64,000 nucleotides of DNA from Levilactobacillus lanxiensis (GCF_016861655.1 NZ_BOLN01000007.1:1-64000), one strand, 5' to 3'; positions 25,267-36,031 are shown, numbered from the stretch's first letter. The notes: generated by a model from the sequence alone, not told the origin. Made by a program: numbers and translations.

Positions 25267-25476
25267 GTCGTTCAAAAGCCTAATTCGGCCCCCTAGAGTC
25301 CAGTTCACTGGTTATTAGCATAATTATACGCCCCCTGGTAGAAGCGCGCTGAGGCACAACTAGCGGGCATTCAGCATAGGTGGTTTGCGACACAACACCT
25401 TTGACGCCCTAGGGAATTAGTGTACACTGAGATTAATCATCTTGATAATTTTTGAACTACAGGGAGGAATTTTCGT

Positions 25477-27168
25477 ATGGACTATAAACAGAAGGTTATT
25501 ACGGCATTGGCAAACGCTTTAGACGGCCAATTGTCGGCGGAAGAGATTGCGTTGAAGCTTGAAAAGCCCAAGACGTCTGATCTTGGGGACATGGCGTTTC
25601 CCACGTTTGCACTAGCTAAGCTCCTGCACCGGGCACCGCAACAGATTGCCCAAGATTTGGCCGAAAAGATTGATTCAAGTGACTTTGAACGTGTCGTGGT
25701 TGCCGGTCCATACTTGAATTTCTTCTTTGATAAGGGCCAATACAGTGCCGCAACGCTGGAAAATGTGTTGAATGCCGGCGCTGCTTACGGCCAAAACGAT
25801 GATGGTAACGGTGGGAAGGTGCCCATCGACATGTCCTCACCAAACATTGCCAAGCCAATGTCCATGGGGCATTTACGGTCGACCGTGATTGGGAACTCGA
25901 TTGCTGAGATTCTGACCAAGAACGGCTATGCACCCATCAAGGACAATCACTTAGGTGACTGGGGGACCCAATTTGGGAAGCTCATCACGGCCTACAAGTT
26001 GTGGGGGAACGAAGCCGACGTTAAGGCTGACCCCATTAACAAATTAGTTGAATATTATGTTCGCTTCCATAAAGAGGACGTGGACAAGCCTGAACTGGAC
26101 GATGAAGCCCGTGAATGGTTCAGAAAGCTCGAAAATGGTGACCCTGAAGCGCACCGTCTTTGGAAATGGTTCCGGGAAGCTTCCTTGGAAGAGTTCAACG
26201 ACGTTTACAAGAAGTTGGGTGTGACGTTTGATACCTACAACGGGGAAGCCTTCTACAACGATAAGCTGGAAGAGGTCGTTCAAATCTTAAAGGACAAGCA
26301 CCTGTTGGTTGAATCACAAGGTGCCCAAGTCGTTGACCTCAGCAAGTATAACCTGAACCCAGCGCTGATTCTGAAGAGTGATGGGGCGTCCCTATACATC
26401 ACCCGGGATATTGCGACTGCACTGTACCGTGACCGCGAATATGCACCAGCCAAGAACTTATACGTTGTTGGCTCGGAACAAACGTATTACTTCCAGCAGT
26501 TAAAGGCCGTTCTGTTAGAAATGGGCCTGAAGTCAGCGCCGAACCTGCAACACGTGCCATTTGGGCTGATCACCGTTGATGGGAAGAAGTTGTCTACCCG
26601 TTCCGGCCGAATCATTCTGTTGGCCAAGGTTTTGGAAGAATCCGTTGAGCTGGCTGAAAAGGAAATCAACGAGAAGAACCCTGATCTGGCAAACAAGTCG
26701 GCGGTCGCCCAACAAGTTGGGGTCGGCGCCATCGTCTTTGGTGATTTGAAGAATGAACGGACCAACAACATTGACTTCGTTCTGGCAGACCAACTGAAGT
26801 TCGAAGGGGAAACCGGTCCTTACGTGCAATACGCCCATGCCCGGGCCGAAAGCATTCTGCGGAAAGCTAAGGCAACTACGATCACGGCGGATGCCAACCA
26901 GGTCACCGATCCCGAAGCTTGGGATACGATCAAGGCCCTGGCAGACTTCCCAGCCATGGTCAAGATGGCCTGTGACGAGTTAGAGCCTTCCGTCATTGCC
27001 AAGTACGCCATTCGCTTATCCAAGACCTTCAACAAGTACTACGCGCACTCCAAGATTCTCGCGGATGATGCCGGCTTACCAGCCCGGTTGGCTTTGGTTA
27101 AGTCCGTCTCAATCGTCGTCAAGGAAAGCCTGCGCTTGTTGGGTGTCAAGGCACCGGACGAGATGTAG
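25477..27168 (+). CDS. argS: Arginyl-tRNA synthetase, copy 1
   Basis: 563-aa class I synthetase charging tRNA-Arg. N-terminal Add-1 domain; the HIGH-like motif appears as SSPNIAKPMSMGHLRSTVIG, with Ser in place of the first His as seems usual in related Firmicutes; KLSTRSG takes the KMSKS position; C-terminal DALR anticodon domain with FNKYYAHSKIL. ATG 25477 follows AGGGAGGA. Its leader shows no T-box, unlike copy 2 at 51870, with which most residues agree by eye. It has its own terminator and lies directly before the arginine deiminase operon, so it may serve arginine-rich or catabolic conditions. Confidence 0.95.
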   Translation: MDYKQKVITALANALDGQLSAEEIALKLEKPKTSDLGDMAFPTFALAKLLHRAPQQIAQDLAEKIDSSDFERVVVAGPYLNFFFDKGQYSAATLENVLNAGAAYGQNDDGNGGKVPIDMSSPNIAKPMSMGHLRSTVIGNSIAEILTKNGYAPIKDNHLGDWGTQFGKLITAYKLWGNEADVKADPINKLVEYYVRFHKEDVDKPELDDEAREWFRKLENGDPEAHRLWKWFREASLEEFNDVYKKLGVTFDTYNGEAFYNDKLEEVVQILKDKHLLVESQGAQVVDLSKYNLNPALILKSDGASLYITRDIATALYRDREYAPAKNLYVVGSEQTYYFQQLKAVLLEMGLKSAPNLQHVPFGLITVDGKKLSTRSGRIILLAKVLEESVELAEKEINEKNPDLANKSAVAQQVGVGAIVFGDLKNERTNNIDFVLADQLKFEGETGPYVQYAHARAESILRKAKATTITADANQVTDPEAWDTIKALADFPAMVKMACDELEPSVIAKYAIRLSKTFNKYYAHSKILADDAGLPARLALVKSVSIVVKESLRLLGVKAPDEM

Positions 27169-27198
27169 TCCGTCCCTAAATAGTAGAATTAACTTAGC

Positions 27199-27236
27199 AA
27201 AGAGCGTTCAAGTCCTCGTGACTTGAACGCTCTTTT
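27199..27236 (+). terminator. Intrinsic terminator of argS copy 1
   Basis: AAAGAGCGTTCAAGTC pairs perfectly with GACTTGAACGCTCTTT around CTCGT. Confidence 0.92.
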
Positions 27237-27651
27237 ACTAGTCGTAGGAGCTGACAAACGCTGAGAAAAGAGGCCCAGCGTTTGTTTGTGATTAAATTAC
27301 TAGCAACAGGGGTGCCACGGCCGGTCTGGGACGTTTTACCTGAATAATACTCAGTTTATACATTATCTTTACAATGAAAAAGCCAAGGCCATTTTACAGG
27401 GAAAACGGACGGAAATTCCCGGAATCAGGAAAACCATGGAAGGGGCAACACGGCTGTGAACGACTCGCAAATATTTAGAAAGCCTTTAACAGCAACGTTA
27501 TAAATCGAAAAAGATTGTCTTTTCGTCAATGACGTTGTCCCTGAAAAGTGATGCAAATAAATGATCTGCAAAAAAATGTAAGAAAAAGTCAAATTAATTT
27601 TATGTAAAAAAGTCTATTTTTACTAATTTTTACCAGTCAAAATGAATGAAT

Positions 27652-27679
27652 AATGTATATTTTGGCCTGAATATACATT
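27652..27679. promoter_or_regulatory. Probable ARG box (ArgR operator) of the arc operon
   Basis: AATGTATATT (27652-27661) and AATATACATT (27670-27679) are perfect inverted arms; TGAATATACATTTCA within fits the Gram-positive ARG-box pattern NTGNATWWWWATNCANW, and a second weak box (TGAATAATGTATA) overlaps the left arm. Centred about 100 bp upstream of the likely transcription start. Confidence 0.65.
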
Positions 27680-27691
27680 TCACTCTTAAAA

Positions 27692-27707
27692 TGTGAAATT
27701 CTTCGCA
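27692..27707. promoter_or_regulatory. Candidate ArcR (Crp/Fnr) site
   Basis: TGTGAAATTCTTCGCA is one base off the TGTGA-N6-TCACA consensus. Its centre lies about 64 bp before a start inferred from the -10 at 27752, the spacing of a class I activator site. ArcR is encoded in the same cluster. Confidence 0.5.
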
Positions 27708-27728
27708 TTTTGAATGCTAACCATTTAA

Positions 27729-27757
27729 TGTTAGCGGTTTCATTTCAAGATTATACT
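27729..27757 (+). promoter_or_regulatory. cre site overlapping the arcA promoter
   Basis: TGTTAGCGGTTTCA (27729-27742) reads TGAAACCGCTAACA on the other strand, matching the cre consensus. It occupies the -35 region of a -10 TATACT (27752-27757) that has no good -35, as expected for an activator-dependent, CcpA-repressed promoter. Confidence 0.6.
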
Positions 27758-27787
27758 CTGTCTTGTAGTTAAGCAAGGGAGGAAATA

Positions 27788-29029
27788 ATGATGACAACAC
27801 CTATCCATGTAACATCTGAAATCGGTAAACTGAAAACGGTTATGCTGAAGCGTCCGGACGTTGAAGTAGAAAACTTCACGCCAGATATGATGTCACGGTT
27901 ACTGTTTGATGACATTCCATATTTACCAATCGCCCAACAAGAACACGACAACTTCGCTAAGGTTCTTCGCGAAAACGGGACTGAAGTTCTGTACTTAGAA
28001 AAATTATCCGCCGAAGCCTTAGACGATGGTGGCGAAGAAGTTAAATTAAATTTCTTGCAACAGATGTTAACTGAAAGCGGCTACATGGCCGGCACGATTC
28101 ATGATGTTCTGAAGGAATACTTACTTTCCCTCGACACACAAGCAATGGTTAACAAGATCATGGGTGGGGTTCGTAAAGACGAACTGGACTTCACACCTAG
28201 CGACCTGGTTAGTGCCGCTGAAGACAGCGACTACCCATTCTTTATGGACCCAATGCCTAACCTGTACTTCACTCGTGACCCAGCGGCTTCAATCGGGGAT
28301 GGTTTAAGCATTAACCACATGACGTTCGCTGCTCGCCAACGCGAATCACTCTTTATGGAAACCATTATCAAGTACCATCACCGGTTTGCTAACAAGGGCT
28401 TGAACGTTTGGCGCGACCGGAACCACACCACCCGTATTGAAGGTGGGGACGAACTGGTTCTGTCCGATCACGTGATGGCCATCGGAGTTTCACAACGGAC
28501 TTCTGCCAATGCCATTGAAGACATTGCCCGGAACCTGTTCAAGGACAGCAACTTTGATACTGTCATTGCTATCCGGATTCCACATAACCACGCAATGATG
28601 CATTTGGACACGGTGTTCACCATGATCAACACCGACCAATTCACGGTTCACCCAGGTATCTTAGGTGAAGGCGGTCACATCGACACCTGGACTATCACAC
28701 CTGGTAAGGGCACTGAAGACTTACACCTCGAACACAAGACGGACTTGAAGCAAGTTCTGAAAGACGCCTTAGGTTTGGATGATTTAGACTTAATCCCAAC
28801 CGGTAACGGTGACCCAATCGTCGCTGGCCGTGAACAATGGAATGATGGTTCTAACACCTTAGCCATTGCCCCTGGTGTCGTGGTTACCTACAACCGGAAC
28901 TATGTTTCTAACGAATTACTTCGTAAGCATGGCTTAAAGGTTATTGACATTCTCTCAAGTGAATTATCCCGCGGTCGTGGGGGTCCTCGTTGCATGAGTA
29001 TGCCATTGGTACGTGAAGACTTAAAGTAA
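27788..29029 (+). CDS. arcA: Arginine deiminase
   Basis: About 413-aa cytosolic enzyme that hydrolyses arginine to citrulline and ammonia, first step of the arginine deiminase pathway used for ATP and acid resistance. Motifs: [12 protein letters not shown] with the Asp/Arg substrate residues, the [10 protein letters not shown] segment, HLDTVFTMI with catalytic His, and the catalytic Cys402 in GGPRCMSMP near the end. AGGGAGGA precedes ATG 27788 (a second ATG follows at once). First gene of arcABDTC-arcR, below ARG-box, ArcR-like and cre sites. Confidence 0.97.
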   Translation: MMTTPIHVTSEIGKLKTVMLKRPDVEVENFTPDMMSRLLFDDIPYLPIAQQEHDNFAKVLRENGTEVLYLEKLSAEALDDGGEEVKLNFLQQMLTESGYMAGTIHDVLKEYLLSLDTQAMVNKIMGGVRKDELDFTPSDLVSAAEDSDYPFFMDPMPNLYFTRDPAASIGDGLSINHMTFAARQRESLFMETIIKYHHRFANKGLNVWRDRNHTTRIEGGDELVLSDHVMAIGVSQRTSANAIEDIARNLFKDSNFDTVIAIRIPHNHAMMHLDTVFTMINTDQFTVHPGILGEGGHIDTWTITPGKGTEDLHLEHKTDLKQVLKDALGLDDLDLIPTGNGDPIVAGREQWNDGSNTLAIAPGVVVTYNRNYVSNELLRKHGLKVIDILSSELSRGRGGPRCMSMPLVREDLK

Positions 29030-29066
29030 ACAATTAATTTTTAAAATTAGAGGAGATTGATTAATC

Positions 29067-30098
29067 ATGGCACAAGATTTCAAGCAAAATGTCTTTCAAG
29101 GTCGCAGCGTTTTAGCTGAAAAGGACTTTACCGCAGAAGAACTCGAATACTTGATCGACTTCGGTTTACATTTGAAGGCTTTGAAGAAGGCCGGCGTTCC
29201 TCACCACTACTTGGAAGGCAAGAACATCGCCTTACTCTTTGAAAAGTCCTCAACTCGGACCCGTTCAGCATTCACCACTGCTGCTATCGACTTAGGTGCT
29301 CACCCAGAATACTTGGGCCAAAACGACATCCAATTAGGTAAGAAGGAATCAACTTCTGACACTGCCAAGGTCTTAGGCGGTATGTTCGATGGGATTGAAT
29401 TCCGTGGGTTCAAGCAAAGCGATGCTGAAATCTTAGCTCGCGACTCAGGTGTGCCGGTTTGGAACGGTTTAACCGACGAATGGCACCCAACCCAAATGCT
29501 GGCTGACTTCATGACCGTTAAGGAAAACTTCGGTACCTTAAAGGGCTTGACCTTAACCTTCATGGGTGATGGCCGGAACAACGTTGCCAACTCTCTGCTG
29601 GTTACTGGTGCTATCTTAGGTGTCAACGTGCACATCGTTGCCCCTAAGGAACTGTTCCCAACTAAGGAAACCCAAGACTTGGCTCAAGGCTTTGCTAAGA
29701 AGTCTGGCGCTAAGCTGCTGGTTACCGACGACTTGGATGAAGGTTTAGCAGGTTCCAACGTGGTTTACACCGACGTTTGGGTATCCATGGGCGAAAGCAA
29801 CTGGGAAGAACGGGTCAAGTTATTGAAGCCATACCAAGTTAACATGGCTGCTCTTAAGAAGACTGGTACCCCAGATGATCAACTCATCTTCCTGCACTGC
29901 TTACCAGCATTCCACAACACCGAAACCCAATACGGTCAAGATGTTGAAAAGAAGTACGGCATTACTGAAATGGAAGTTACTGAAGAAGTCTTCACTAGTA
30001 AGTATGGGCGTCAATTCGAAGAAGCTGAAAACCGGATGCACTCCATCAAAGCGATGATGGCCGCAACTTTAGGTAACTTGTTTATTCCTAAAGCTTAA
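29067..30098 (+). CDS. arcB: Ornithine carbamoyltransferase (catabolic)
   Basis: 343-aa cytosolic enzyme; in the deiminase pathway it phosphorolyses citrulline to ornithine and carbamoyl phosphate. Carbamoyl phosphate motif [10 protein letters not shown] around residue 55, the ornithine-binding segment HPTQMLADF around 140, and [10 protein letters not shown] near 270. AGAGGAG precedes ATG 29067. The operon context decides the catabolic direction. A hairpin with T-run after the gene may attenuate transcription into arcD. Confidence 0.97.
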   Translation: MAQDFKQNVFQGRSVLAEKDFTAEELEYLIDFGLHLKALKKAGVPHHYLEGKNIALLFEKSSTRTRSAFTTAAIDLGAHPEYLGQNDIQLGKKESTSDTAKVLGGMFDGIEFRGFKQSDAEILARDSGVPVWNGLTDEWHPTQMLADFMTVKENFGTLKGLTLTFMGDGRNNVANSLLVTGAILGVNVHIVAPKELFPTKETQDLAQGFAKKSGAKLLVTDDLDEGLAGSNVVYTDVWVSMGESNWEERVKLLKPYQVNMAALKKTGTPDDQLIFLHCLPAFHNTETQYGQDVEKKYGITEMEVTEEVFTSKYGRQFEEAENRMHSIKAMMAATLGNLFIPKA

Positions 30099-30111
30099 CG
30101 AGTGATTAAAG

Positions 30112-30143
30112 ACGGGCTAATCAGAGCGATTAGTCCGTTTTTT
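30112..30143 (+). terminator. Terminator or attenuator between arcB and arcD
   Basis: ACGGGCTAATC pairs with GATTAGTCCGT, then TTTTT. Only 30 bp remain before arcD, so partial readthrough is likely, making arcAB more abundant than the downstream genes. Confidence 0.8.
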
Positions 30144-30172
30144 ATTGCAAACACGAGGAAAAGAGTGAGAAT

Positions 30173-31585
30173 ATGGATGAAAATAAAGGATTATCTCTGG
30201 GCGCGTTAACGGCGGCCGTCGTCACTAGTTCAATCGGTTCAGGGGTCTTTACCTTGACCAGTTCACTGGCTGGCGGCGCTGCACCTGGCCCCGTTTTGTT
30301 AGCGTGGTTAGTGGTTGGATTCGGGATTTTAATGTTAGCGTTGTCACTAAACAACTTATTGTTAAAGAAGCCCGACGCTGAAGGGATCCATGCCTATGCG
30401 CAAGAAGGATTCGGGAACTTTGCCGGGTTCGTGAGTGGCTGGGGTTACTGGCTGAGTGCTTGGCTGGGGAACGTGGCCTTTGCCACCGTCCTCATGAGTT
30501 CTCTGGGGTACTTCCTGCCAATGTTCAAGGGTGGCCAAAATGTGGCTTCCGTGATCTTGGCCAGTGTGGTTTCCTGGGTGCTGACGTTCATCGTTAACCG
30601 CGGGGTTGAATCCGCTGCGGCCGTGAACACGATTATTACGATTTGCAAATTGATTCCACTGTTTGCCTTCATCGTTGTCGGCATCTTCGTCTTCAAGGGT
30701 GGCATGTTCACCGCTCACTTCTGGACGAACGTGACCTCTGGCGTTGCCGGTGGTAGCGGTATCTGGACCCAATTTAAGTCTTGCTTAATGATCATGATGT
30801 GGGTCTTCGTTGGGGTTGAAGGGGCAAGTATGCTGTCTTCTCGTGCCAAGAGCAAGAACGATGCCGGCCGCGCAACCATCATCGGGATCATTTCCTTACT
30901 GGTTATCTACGTTTTGGCTTCCGTCTTACCTTATGGTTACCTGTCACAAAACGAATTAGCTAAAATCAACCAACCTGCCATGCTCTACATTTTCCAAGAC
31001 ATGGTCGGCAAATGGGGCGGGGCCTTCATCAGTGTTGGTTTAATCATTGCCATTTTAGGGGCATGGTTATCCTGGACGATGTTGCCAGCCGATACCACCA
31101 TGTTAATGGCTGAAGAAAAACTCTTGCCTAGTTACTTTGGTAAGAAGAATAAAAACGGTGCACCAACGTTCTCACTGGTGCTGACTGCTGCCTTAATTCA
31201 AGTCTTCCTGTTAGTGCTGTTATTCTCTGAAGAAGCTTACAACTTCGCGCTTTCCCTGTGTACCGCCGCTATCGTGGTGTGCTACATTTTCGTGGGGATG
31301 TACCAAGTGAAATTCTCTGCGCAAAATAAAGATACGAAACAGATGTGGATCGGGATCTTTGCCTTAGCCTTCCAAGTTATTGCCATTACCTTAGCTGGGT
31401 TACATTTCCTGTTACTCTGCTGTATCGGTTACATTCCAGGGCTGTACTTCTACTACCGTGCCAAGAAAGAGTTCGATATTGATGATGGGAAGCTGACCAA
31501 AGCTGAAATCATCTACTCGACCTTAATCGTCATCGGTGCAATCGCTGGGGTCGTCCTGGTTGCAATGGGACTCATCACGATTTAG
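30173..31585 (+). CDS. arcD: Arginine/ornithine antiporter
   Basis: 470-aa APC-superfamily permease of the basic amino acid antiporter group, 12 hydrophobic segments. TM1 has VVTSSIGSGVFTL, the broken helix with the GSG substrate motif of APC transporters; FWTN and the FKSCLMIMMWVFVGVEG stretch of TM6 follow. Exchanges external arginine for internal ornithine. ATG 30173 lies within the operon, 13 bp before arcT. A paralogue, arcD2, is at 34562-36031 on the opposite strand. Confidence 0.93.
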   Translation: MDENKGLSLGALTAAVVTSSIGSGVFTLTSSLAGGAAPGPVLLAWLVVGFGILMLALSLNNLLLKKPDAEGIHAYAQEGFGNFAGFVSGWGYWLSAWLGNVAFATVLMSSLGYFLPMFKGGQNVASVILASVVSWVLTFIVNRGVESAAAVNTIITICKLIPLFAFIVVGIFVFKGGMFTAHFWTNVTSGVAGGSGIWTQFKSCLMIMMWVFVGVEGASMLSSRAKSKNDAGRATIIGIISLLVIYVLASVLPYGYLSQNELAKINQPAMLYIFQDMVGKWGGAFISVGLIIAILGAWLSWTMLPADTTMLMAEEKLLPSYFGKKNKNGAPTFSLVLTAALIQVFLLVLLFSEEAYNFALSLCTAAIVVCYIFVGMYQVKFSAQNKDTKQMWIGIFALAFQVIAITLAGLHFLLLCCIGYIPGLYFYYRAKKEFDIDDGKLTKAEIIYSTLIVIGAIAGVVLVAMGLITI

Positions 31586-31597
31586 GAGGAACGGCAC

Positions 31598-32704
31598 ATG
31601 GATATCGATGGATTTGGTGTTGAGGAATGGTTGAACGTTCACGAACGCGAGGCGACCTATGATTTGGCCCAGAGCACGATCACGTCGTTTTCAATGAATG
31701 AACTGGTCAAACTGACCAAAGATAACACCTATGATGCATTAGACCAACAAAAAATGAATTACGGCTGGATCGAAGGCTCACCGACCTTTAAAAAAGAGGT
31801 CAGCAAGCTGTACGATCACGTTGATGCCGATAACATCCTGCAAACGAATGGGGCCACCGGGGCGAACTTGTTAGCGCTGTACGCCTTGATCAAACCGGGC
31901 GACCACGTCATCAGTGTTTACCCAAGTTACCAACAACTGTACGATATTCCGCGGTCACTGGGTGCGGACGTCAGCTTCTGGAAGTTACAGGAAAGTGAAA
32001 ACTGGTATCCGGACATTGAAGAGCTGAAACGCTTGATTCGCCCTGACACCAAGATGATCTGTATCAACAACGCCAACAACCCGACCGGGACGATTCTGAA
32101 CCGGGACTTCATGGAACAGGTCGTTGCCATTGCCCGTGAAGTGGGCGCCTACGTGCTGGTGGATGAGGTTTACCTGCCATTCGATGAAAGCGTTGACTTC
32201 GCGCCAATCGCGGACCTCTATGAAAAGGGGATTTCCACCAATTCGTTGTCAAAGACCTACTCGATGCCGGGTATCCGGGTCGGCTGGACGGCCACCAATG
32301 CCGAACTAGCCGAAACGTTCCGCAAGTACCGGGACTACACCATGATTTGTGCCGGGGTCTTCAGTGATCAGGCGGCTTGCCTGGTGCTCCAGAACCGCGA
32401 CAAGGTGTTGGCTCGGAACCGTGAGATTGTTCAAAACAACCTGAAGATTTTCAAGGATTGGGTTGCCAAGACGCCTAATGTGAGTTGTGTCTTTCCGAAT
32501 GGGGTCTCAACCTCATTTGTTAAGCTCGAAACCAAGACGTCTAGCCTGGAATTTTGTCAAAACTTACTTCGGGATACCGGTGTTCTGCTGGTTCCTGGGG
32601 AAGCCTTCGATGTGCCGGGTCACGCCCGCTTAGGGTACTGTGCCCCAACGGAAACGTTGAAGAAGGGCTTGGCTGTTTTAGCGGATTACTTGAATAAAGA
32701 TTAA
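31598..32704 (+). CDS. arcT: PLP-dependent aminotransferase of the arc operon
   Basis: 368-aa fold-type I aminotransferase, class I/II. Pyridoxal-phosphate Lys in [18 protein letters not shown] near residue 220; [11 protein letters not shown] precedes it and the Asp/Tyr pair is in [10 protein letters not shown] homologous gene, arcT, is found in arc operons of several lactic acid bacteria; its substrate is not settled, though a role in ornithine or aspartate/arginine nitrogen handling is often assumed. AGGAGGA precedes ATG 31598. Sits between arcD and arcC. Confidence 0.9.
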   Translation: MDIDGFGVEEWLNVHEREATYDLAQSTITSFSMNELVKLTKDNTYDALDQQKMNYGWIEGSPTFKKEVSKLYDHVDADNILQTNGATGANLLALYALIKPGDHVISVYPSYQQLYDIPRSLGADVSFWKLQESENWYPDIEELKRLIRPDTKMICINNANNPTGTILNRDFMEQVVAIAREVGAYVLVDEVYLPFDESVDFAPIADLYEKGISTNSLSKTYSMPGIRVGWTATNAELAETFRKYRDYTMICAGVFSDQAACLVLQNRDKVLARNREIVQNNLKIFKDWVAKTPNVSCVFPNGVSTSFVKLETKTSSLEFCQNLLRDTGVLLVPGEAFDVPGHARLGYCAPTETLKKGLAVLADYLNKD

Positions 32705-32726
32705 ACAAAGACGAGGAGAATTGATT

Positions 32727-33671
32727 ATGACAAAGCGTAAAATTGTTGTCGCACTTGGCGGTAACGCCATCTTATCAAAGGATGCTTCTTCGGAAGCCCA
32801 ACAAGCTGCTCTGCGGACGACTGCAAAGTACTTGGTGAAGTTCGTTGAACAAGGGGATGACTTGATCATTTCCCACGGGAATGGTCCCCAAGTTGGGAAC
32901 TTGTTGTTGCAACAGGCTGCTGGTAGTACTGAAAAGAACCCAGCAATGCCACTGGATACGGCCGTTGCCATGACGCAAGGGAGCATCGGTTACTGGATGC
33001 AAAACGCGTTGGACGAAGAACTGGCCGCAGCCGGGATCACCAAGGATGTTGCCACGGTGGTTACCCAAGTTGAGGTTGACCCTAAGGATGGCGCATTCAC
33101 GTCACCAACTAAGCCAATCGGCCCCTTCTACAACCAAGCCGAAGCTGAAAAGTTACAAAAGGATCACCCGGAATACACCTACGTTGAAGATGCAGGCCGG
33201 GGTTACCGTCGCGTTGTGCCATCACCAAAGCCAATCGGTGTGAACGAATACCGGGTCGTGGACACCTTAGTTGGCGCCGGCGTCATTCCTATCTCCGTTG
33301 GGGGTGGTGGAGTTCCCGTTGTCCGTGAAGGCAACCGCCTCGTCGGTCGCGAAGCCGTTATCGACAAAGACTTTGCCTCAGAAAAATTAGCTGAATTGGT
33401 TCACGCCGACCTGCTGATCATCCTGACGGCCGTTGATAACATTTACGTGAACTTCAACAAGCCAGATCAAAAGAAGCTGGAACATGTCAGCATCCAAGAA
33501 CTGGAAGACTACGAAAAGGATAACCAATTTGCCAAGGGGAGCATGCTACCTAAGGTCCAAGCCGCTGTCGACTTTGTTAAGAACAGCAGCCATGGCCAAG
33601 CGGTTGTGACCTCACTGGAAAATATCGGTGAATTCCTCGAAAACGGTCAAGGGACCATTATTTCTAAATAG
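32727..33671 (+). CDS. arcC: Carbamate kinase
   Basis: 314-aa cytosolic enzyme making ATP from carbamoyl phosphate and ADP, the energy-yielding last step of the pathway. [12 protein letters not shown] at the N-terminus, [11 protein letters not shown] near 50, and the GGGGVPVV and [10 protein letters not shown] segments of the amino-acid kinase fold. ATG 32727 has GAGGAG 8 nt upstream and is preferred over TTG 32721. Last metabolic gene of the operon, followed by arcR. Confidence 0.97.
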   Translation: MTKRKIVVALGGNAILSKDASSEAQQAALRTTAKYLVKFVEQGDDLIISHGNGPQVGNLLLQQAAGSTEKNPAMPLDTAVAMTQGSIGYWMQNALDEELAAAGITKDVATVVTQVEVDPKDGAFTSPTKPIGPFYNQAEAEKLQKDHPEYTYVEDAGRGYRRVVPSPKPIGVNEYRVVDTLVGAGVIPISVGGGGVPVVREGNRLVGREAVIDKDFASEKLAELVHADLLIILTAVDNIYVNFNKPDQKKLEHVSIQELEDYEKDNQFAKGSMLPKVQAAVDFVKNSSHGQAVVTSLENIGEFLENGQGTIISK

Positions 33672-33779
33672 TTAGCGCACGTCGGTGGTCAAACTAGAAA
33701 TTTTTTGATCATCAGTGCTGATAATCCGCTCAAATTACGTTATGATGAAATAAGTCGTAATGCGTTTGGGAGGATTATT

Positions 33780-34463
33780 TTGATTATACGAAAGAATGAA
33801 TATCCACAATATTTACAGCTTTTGAAAAAAAATCCCGAGTTTAAAGATTTTACCAGTGAAGAGTTTGCGGTGATCCAGGCAAAAATGCGGGTTCGCAGCT
33901 ATCCCAAGGGTCAGTTGTTGTTCAATCAGGCCGATCCGCGCGCAAACTTCTATTTTTTGGCGAAAGGCTTGTTGAAGACTGAGCGAACCGATGAATCTGG
34001 GAATGAGTTTTTCTACGAATTCATCAATGAAACGAAGGGCTTTCCCTACCGGGGGATGTTCCACGACCATGACTATTCCTATTCGGTCACGGGTATGACG
34101 GCCACTGAAATCATTTCGATTCCCATGGCAGACTTCGAAAGTCTGTTACTGAAGAATAAGAAAATGATGCGAAACGTCATCCTGGAAATGGGCCAGATCA
34201 TCAATGAAAACGAAAATCAGCTACAGTTAATGGTGAACTCCAGTGCCAGCAGTCGCGTGCGTAACGGGCTTAAGGTTCTCGGCCAGTCCATTGGTAAGCC
34301 GGGGGCTGACGGGACGCGCCTGATTCCCTATCCCATTACGTTGATTGAACTCTCCCAAATTTCTGGGACCACCCGCGAGACCGCCAGCCAGGTGGTCAAA
34401 GAACTGGTTGCCGGTGGGCAAATTACCTATGAGCGCAAGTATTTCACCTTATTGAATAATTAA
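33780..34463 (+). CDS. arcR: ArcR, Crp/Fnr-family regulator of the arc operon
   Basis: About 227-aa regulator with an N-terminal cyclic-nucleotide-binding-like beta-roll (SYPKGQLLFNQADPRANFYFLAKG), a long dimer helix and a C-terminal helix-turn-helix, LIELSQISGTTRETASQVVKELVAGG. No Fe-S cysteine cluster is visible. ArcR homologues activate arc genes. TTG 33780 is chosen because GGGAGGA ends 5 nt upstream; the frame stays open to 33705 but includes no ribosome site. A possible promoter, CTGATA-17-TATGAT at 33718-33746, lies in the gap after arcC. Confidence 0.88.
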   Translation: MIIRKNEYPQYLQLLKKNPEFKDFTSEEFAVIQAKMRVRSYPKGQLLFNQADPRANFYFLAKGLLKTERTDESGNEFFYEFINETKGFPYRGMFHDHDYSYSVTGMTATEIISIPMADFESLLLKNKKMMRNVILEMGQIINENENQLQLMVNSSASSRVRNGLKVLGQSIGKPGADGTRLIPYPITLIELSQISGTTRETASQVVKELVAGGQITYERKYFTLLNN

Positions 34464-34495
34464 AGCCATTATTGGCAACACAATTGTTGCTAGCA

Positions 34496-34545
34496 AAAAG
34501 CGCTGCCACATCAACCTTTAAACGGTTAATGTGACAGCGCTTTGT
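34496..34545. terminator. Bidirectional terminator between arcR and arcD2
   Basis: AAAGCGCTGCCACAT pairs with ATGTGACAGCGCTTT (one mismatch); T-runs on both strands. It serves the two convergent genes. Confidence 0.85.
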
Positions 34546-34561
34546 TTTATATTCGATTAGA

Positions 34562-36031
34562 CTAGAGGCGAAGAGACCCATTGAAGAGGCTGATTAAGGC
34601 CAATACGGCACAGCCCAGGATGATGGCCATCCCGGCCCATTCCTTGTGGGAGAGCATTTTGCCGCCCTGGGTGCGGTGTTTACGCGCCATCAGGAAGAGG
34701 ATGCTCCCGGGGATGTAGGCGATGGAACAGAAGATTAAATATTTGATTCCAGAGAAGTAGACGGCCGTGCTTTCGAAGAGCAGGGCGCCAATCCCAATCC
34801 ACAACTGTAACTTGCTGCCAGCTTCCTGCCGGTGATGCCAGGAAAACTTGATTTGATAAGCCGCCACCAGAATGTAGCAGATGGTGATGGCAACGGTACA
34901 CATCGAGTAGGCGATTTGGTAAGCGCGGTCCGTGAAGATTAAGGTTAAGAGGAAGAATTGAATCAGGGCACTACTGGTAATCAAGGAAATAGTTGCGGTG
35001 CCGTTTTTGTTCTTGCGACTGAAAATTTTGGGTAAGAGTTCTTGTCGGGACATTAAGCGAATCGTTTCTGCGGGGAGCATGGTCCAGGATAACCAGGAGC
35101 CCAGGGTTGAAATAATCAGACCTAAGCTGATCATCGCGCCACCCCAGGAGCCAACCATGTCCCTGAAAATGTAAACCATGGCGGGTTGCTTCATGGCGGC
35201 CAACGTTTGCCGGTCGAAGTAGCCGTAGGGGAGAACGGAAGCTAGGATGTAAATGACTACCAGGCCACACAGCCCAATCAACGTGGCCTTACCAGCATCG
35301 GATTTTTTATTTGCTCGGGAGGAGAGCATTGTGGCGCCCTCAATTCCGACGAAGACCCACATCATGATGATGAAGCAGCTCTTGATCTGTGACCCGATGG
35401 AACTGGGGGCGATGGCGCCCTGAACGTTGGACTGCACGTTACCCCAGAAGTTCACCGTGAAAATTTGGCCTTTGAACAGGATAATGGCAATCACGATGAA
35501 GACAAACAGGGGAATCAGCTTGCAGACGGTAATCAGAGAATTAATGACGGCGGCACTTTCAATCCCGTGATTGACCAGCAGCGTCAGTAACCAGAGGATA
35601 ATACTGGTGACAATGACGGATGGAATCTTATTGCTGCTGTTAAACAGGGGGATGAAGTAGCCGACCGCGTTCATCATCACGGTGGCAAAGGCCACGTTAC
35701 CCATCCAGGCAGAAATCCAGTAGCCCCAGCCACTAACGAATCCCGTGTATTTACCAAACCCCTCCTCGGCGTAAGAGAAGATGCCTTCGAGGTCGGGGCG
35801 TTTAGTAACGAGGTTGTTGAGTGAGAGGGCCAGCATCAGGGTTCCAAAACCCACGATTCCCCAGGCAATGAGGGCGGGTCCAGGTGAAGCAGCGACCGCC
35901 AAGTCAGAAGTTAGGGCGAAGATTCCCCCACCAATTGAAGAGGAGATAACGGTTGAGATTAGTGCAGTGAGGCCTAGTCCGTGACTCGGCCTGGCAGGGG
36001 ATTCAGGTTCTGACAGCGTTGACATTTTCAT
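34562..36031 (-). CDS. arcD: Basic amino acid antiporter, second ArcD-like permease
   Basis: 489-aa APC-family permease, 12 hydrophobic segments, plainly related along its length to ArcD at 30173 (shared GxGxF TM1 motif ISSSIGGGIFAL, LMLALSLNN, SGWGYW and MMWVFVG-EGA). Likely exchanges arginine, ornithine or citrulline; which member carries which substrate cannot be told. ATG 36031 has GAAAGGA upstream; the in-frame ATG at 36094 lacks one. Convergent with arcR, sharing a terminator, and separated from the arc operon promoter, so independently regulated. Confidence 0.9.
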   Translation of the reverse strand: MKMSTLSEPESPARPSHGLGLTALISTVISSSIGGGIFALTSDLAVAASPGPALIAWGIVGFGTLMLALSLNNLVTKRPDLEGIFSYAEEGFGKYTGFVSGWGYWISAWMGNVAFATVMMNAVGYFIPLFNSSNKIPSVIVTSIILWLLTLLVNHGIESAAVINSLITVCKLIPLFVFIVIAIILFKGQIFTVNFWGNVQSNVQGAIAPSSIGSQIKSCFIIMMWVFVGIEGATMLSSRANKKSDAGKATLIGLCGLVVIYILASVLPYGYFDRQTLAAMKQPAMVYIFRDMVGSWGGAMISLGLIISTLGSWLSWTMLPAETIRLMSRQELLPKIFSRKNKNGTATISLITSSALIQFFLLTLIFTDRAYQIAYSMCTVAITICYILVAAYQIKFSWHHRQEAGSKLQLWIGIGALLFESTAVYFSGIKYLIFCSIAYIPGSILFLMARKHRTQGGKMLSHKEWAGMAIILGCAVLALISLFNGSLRL

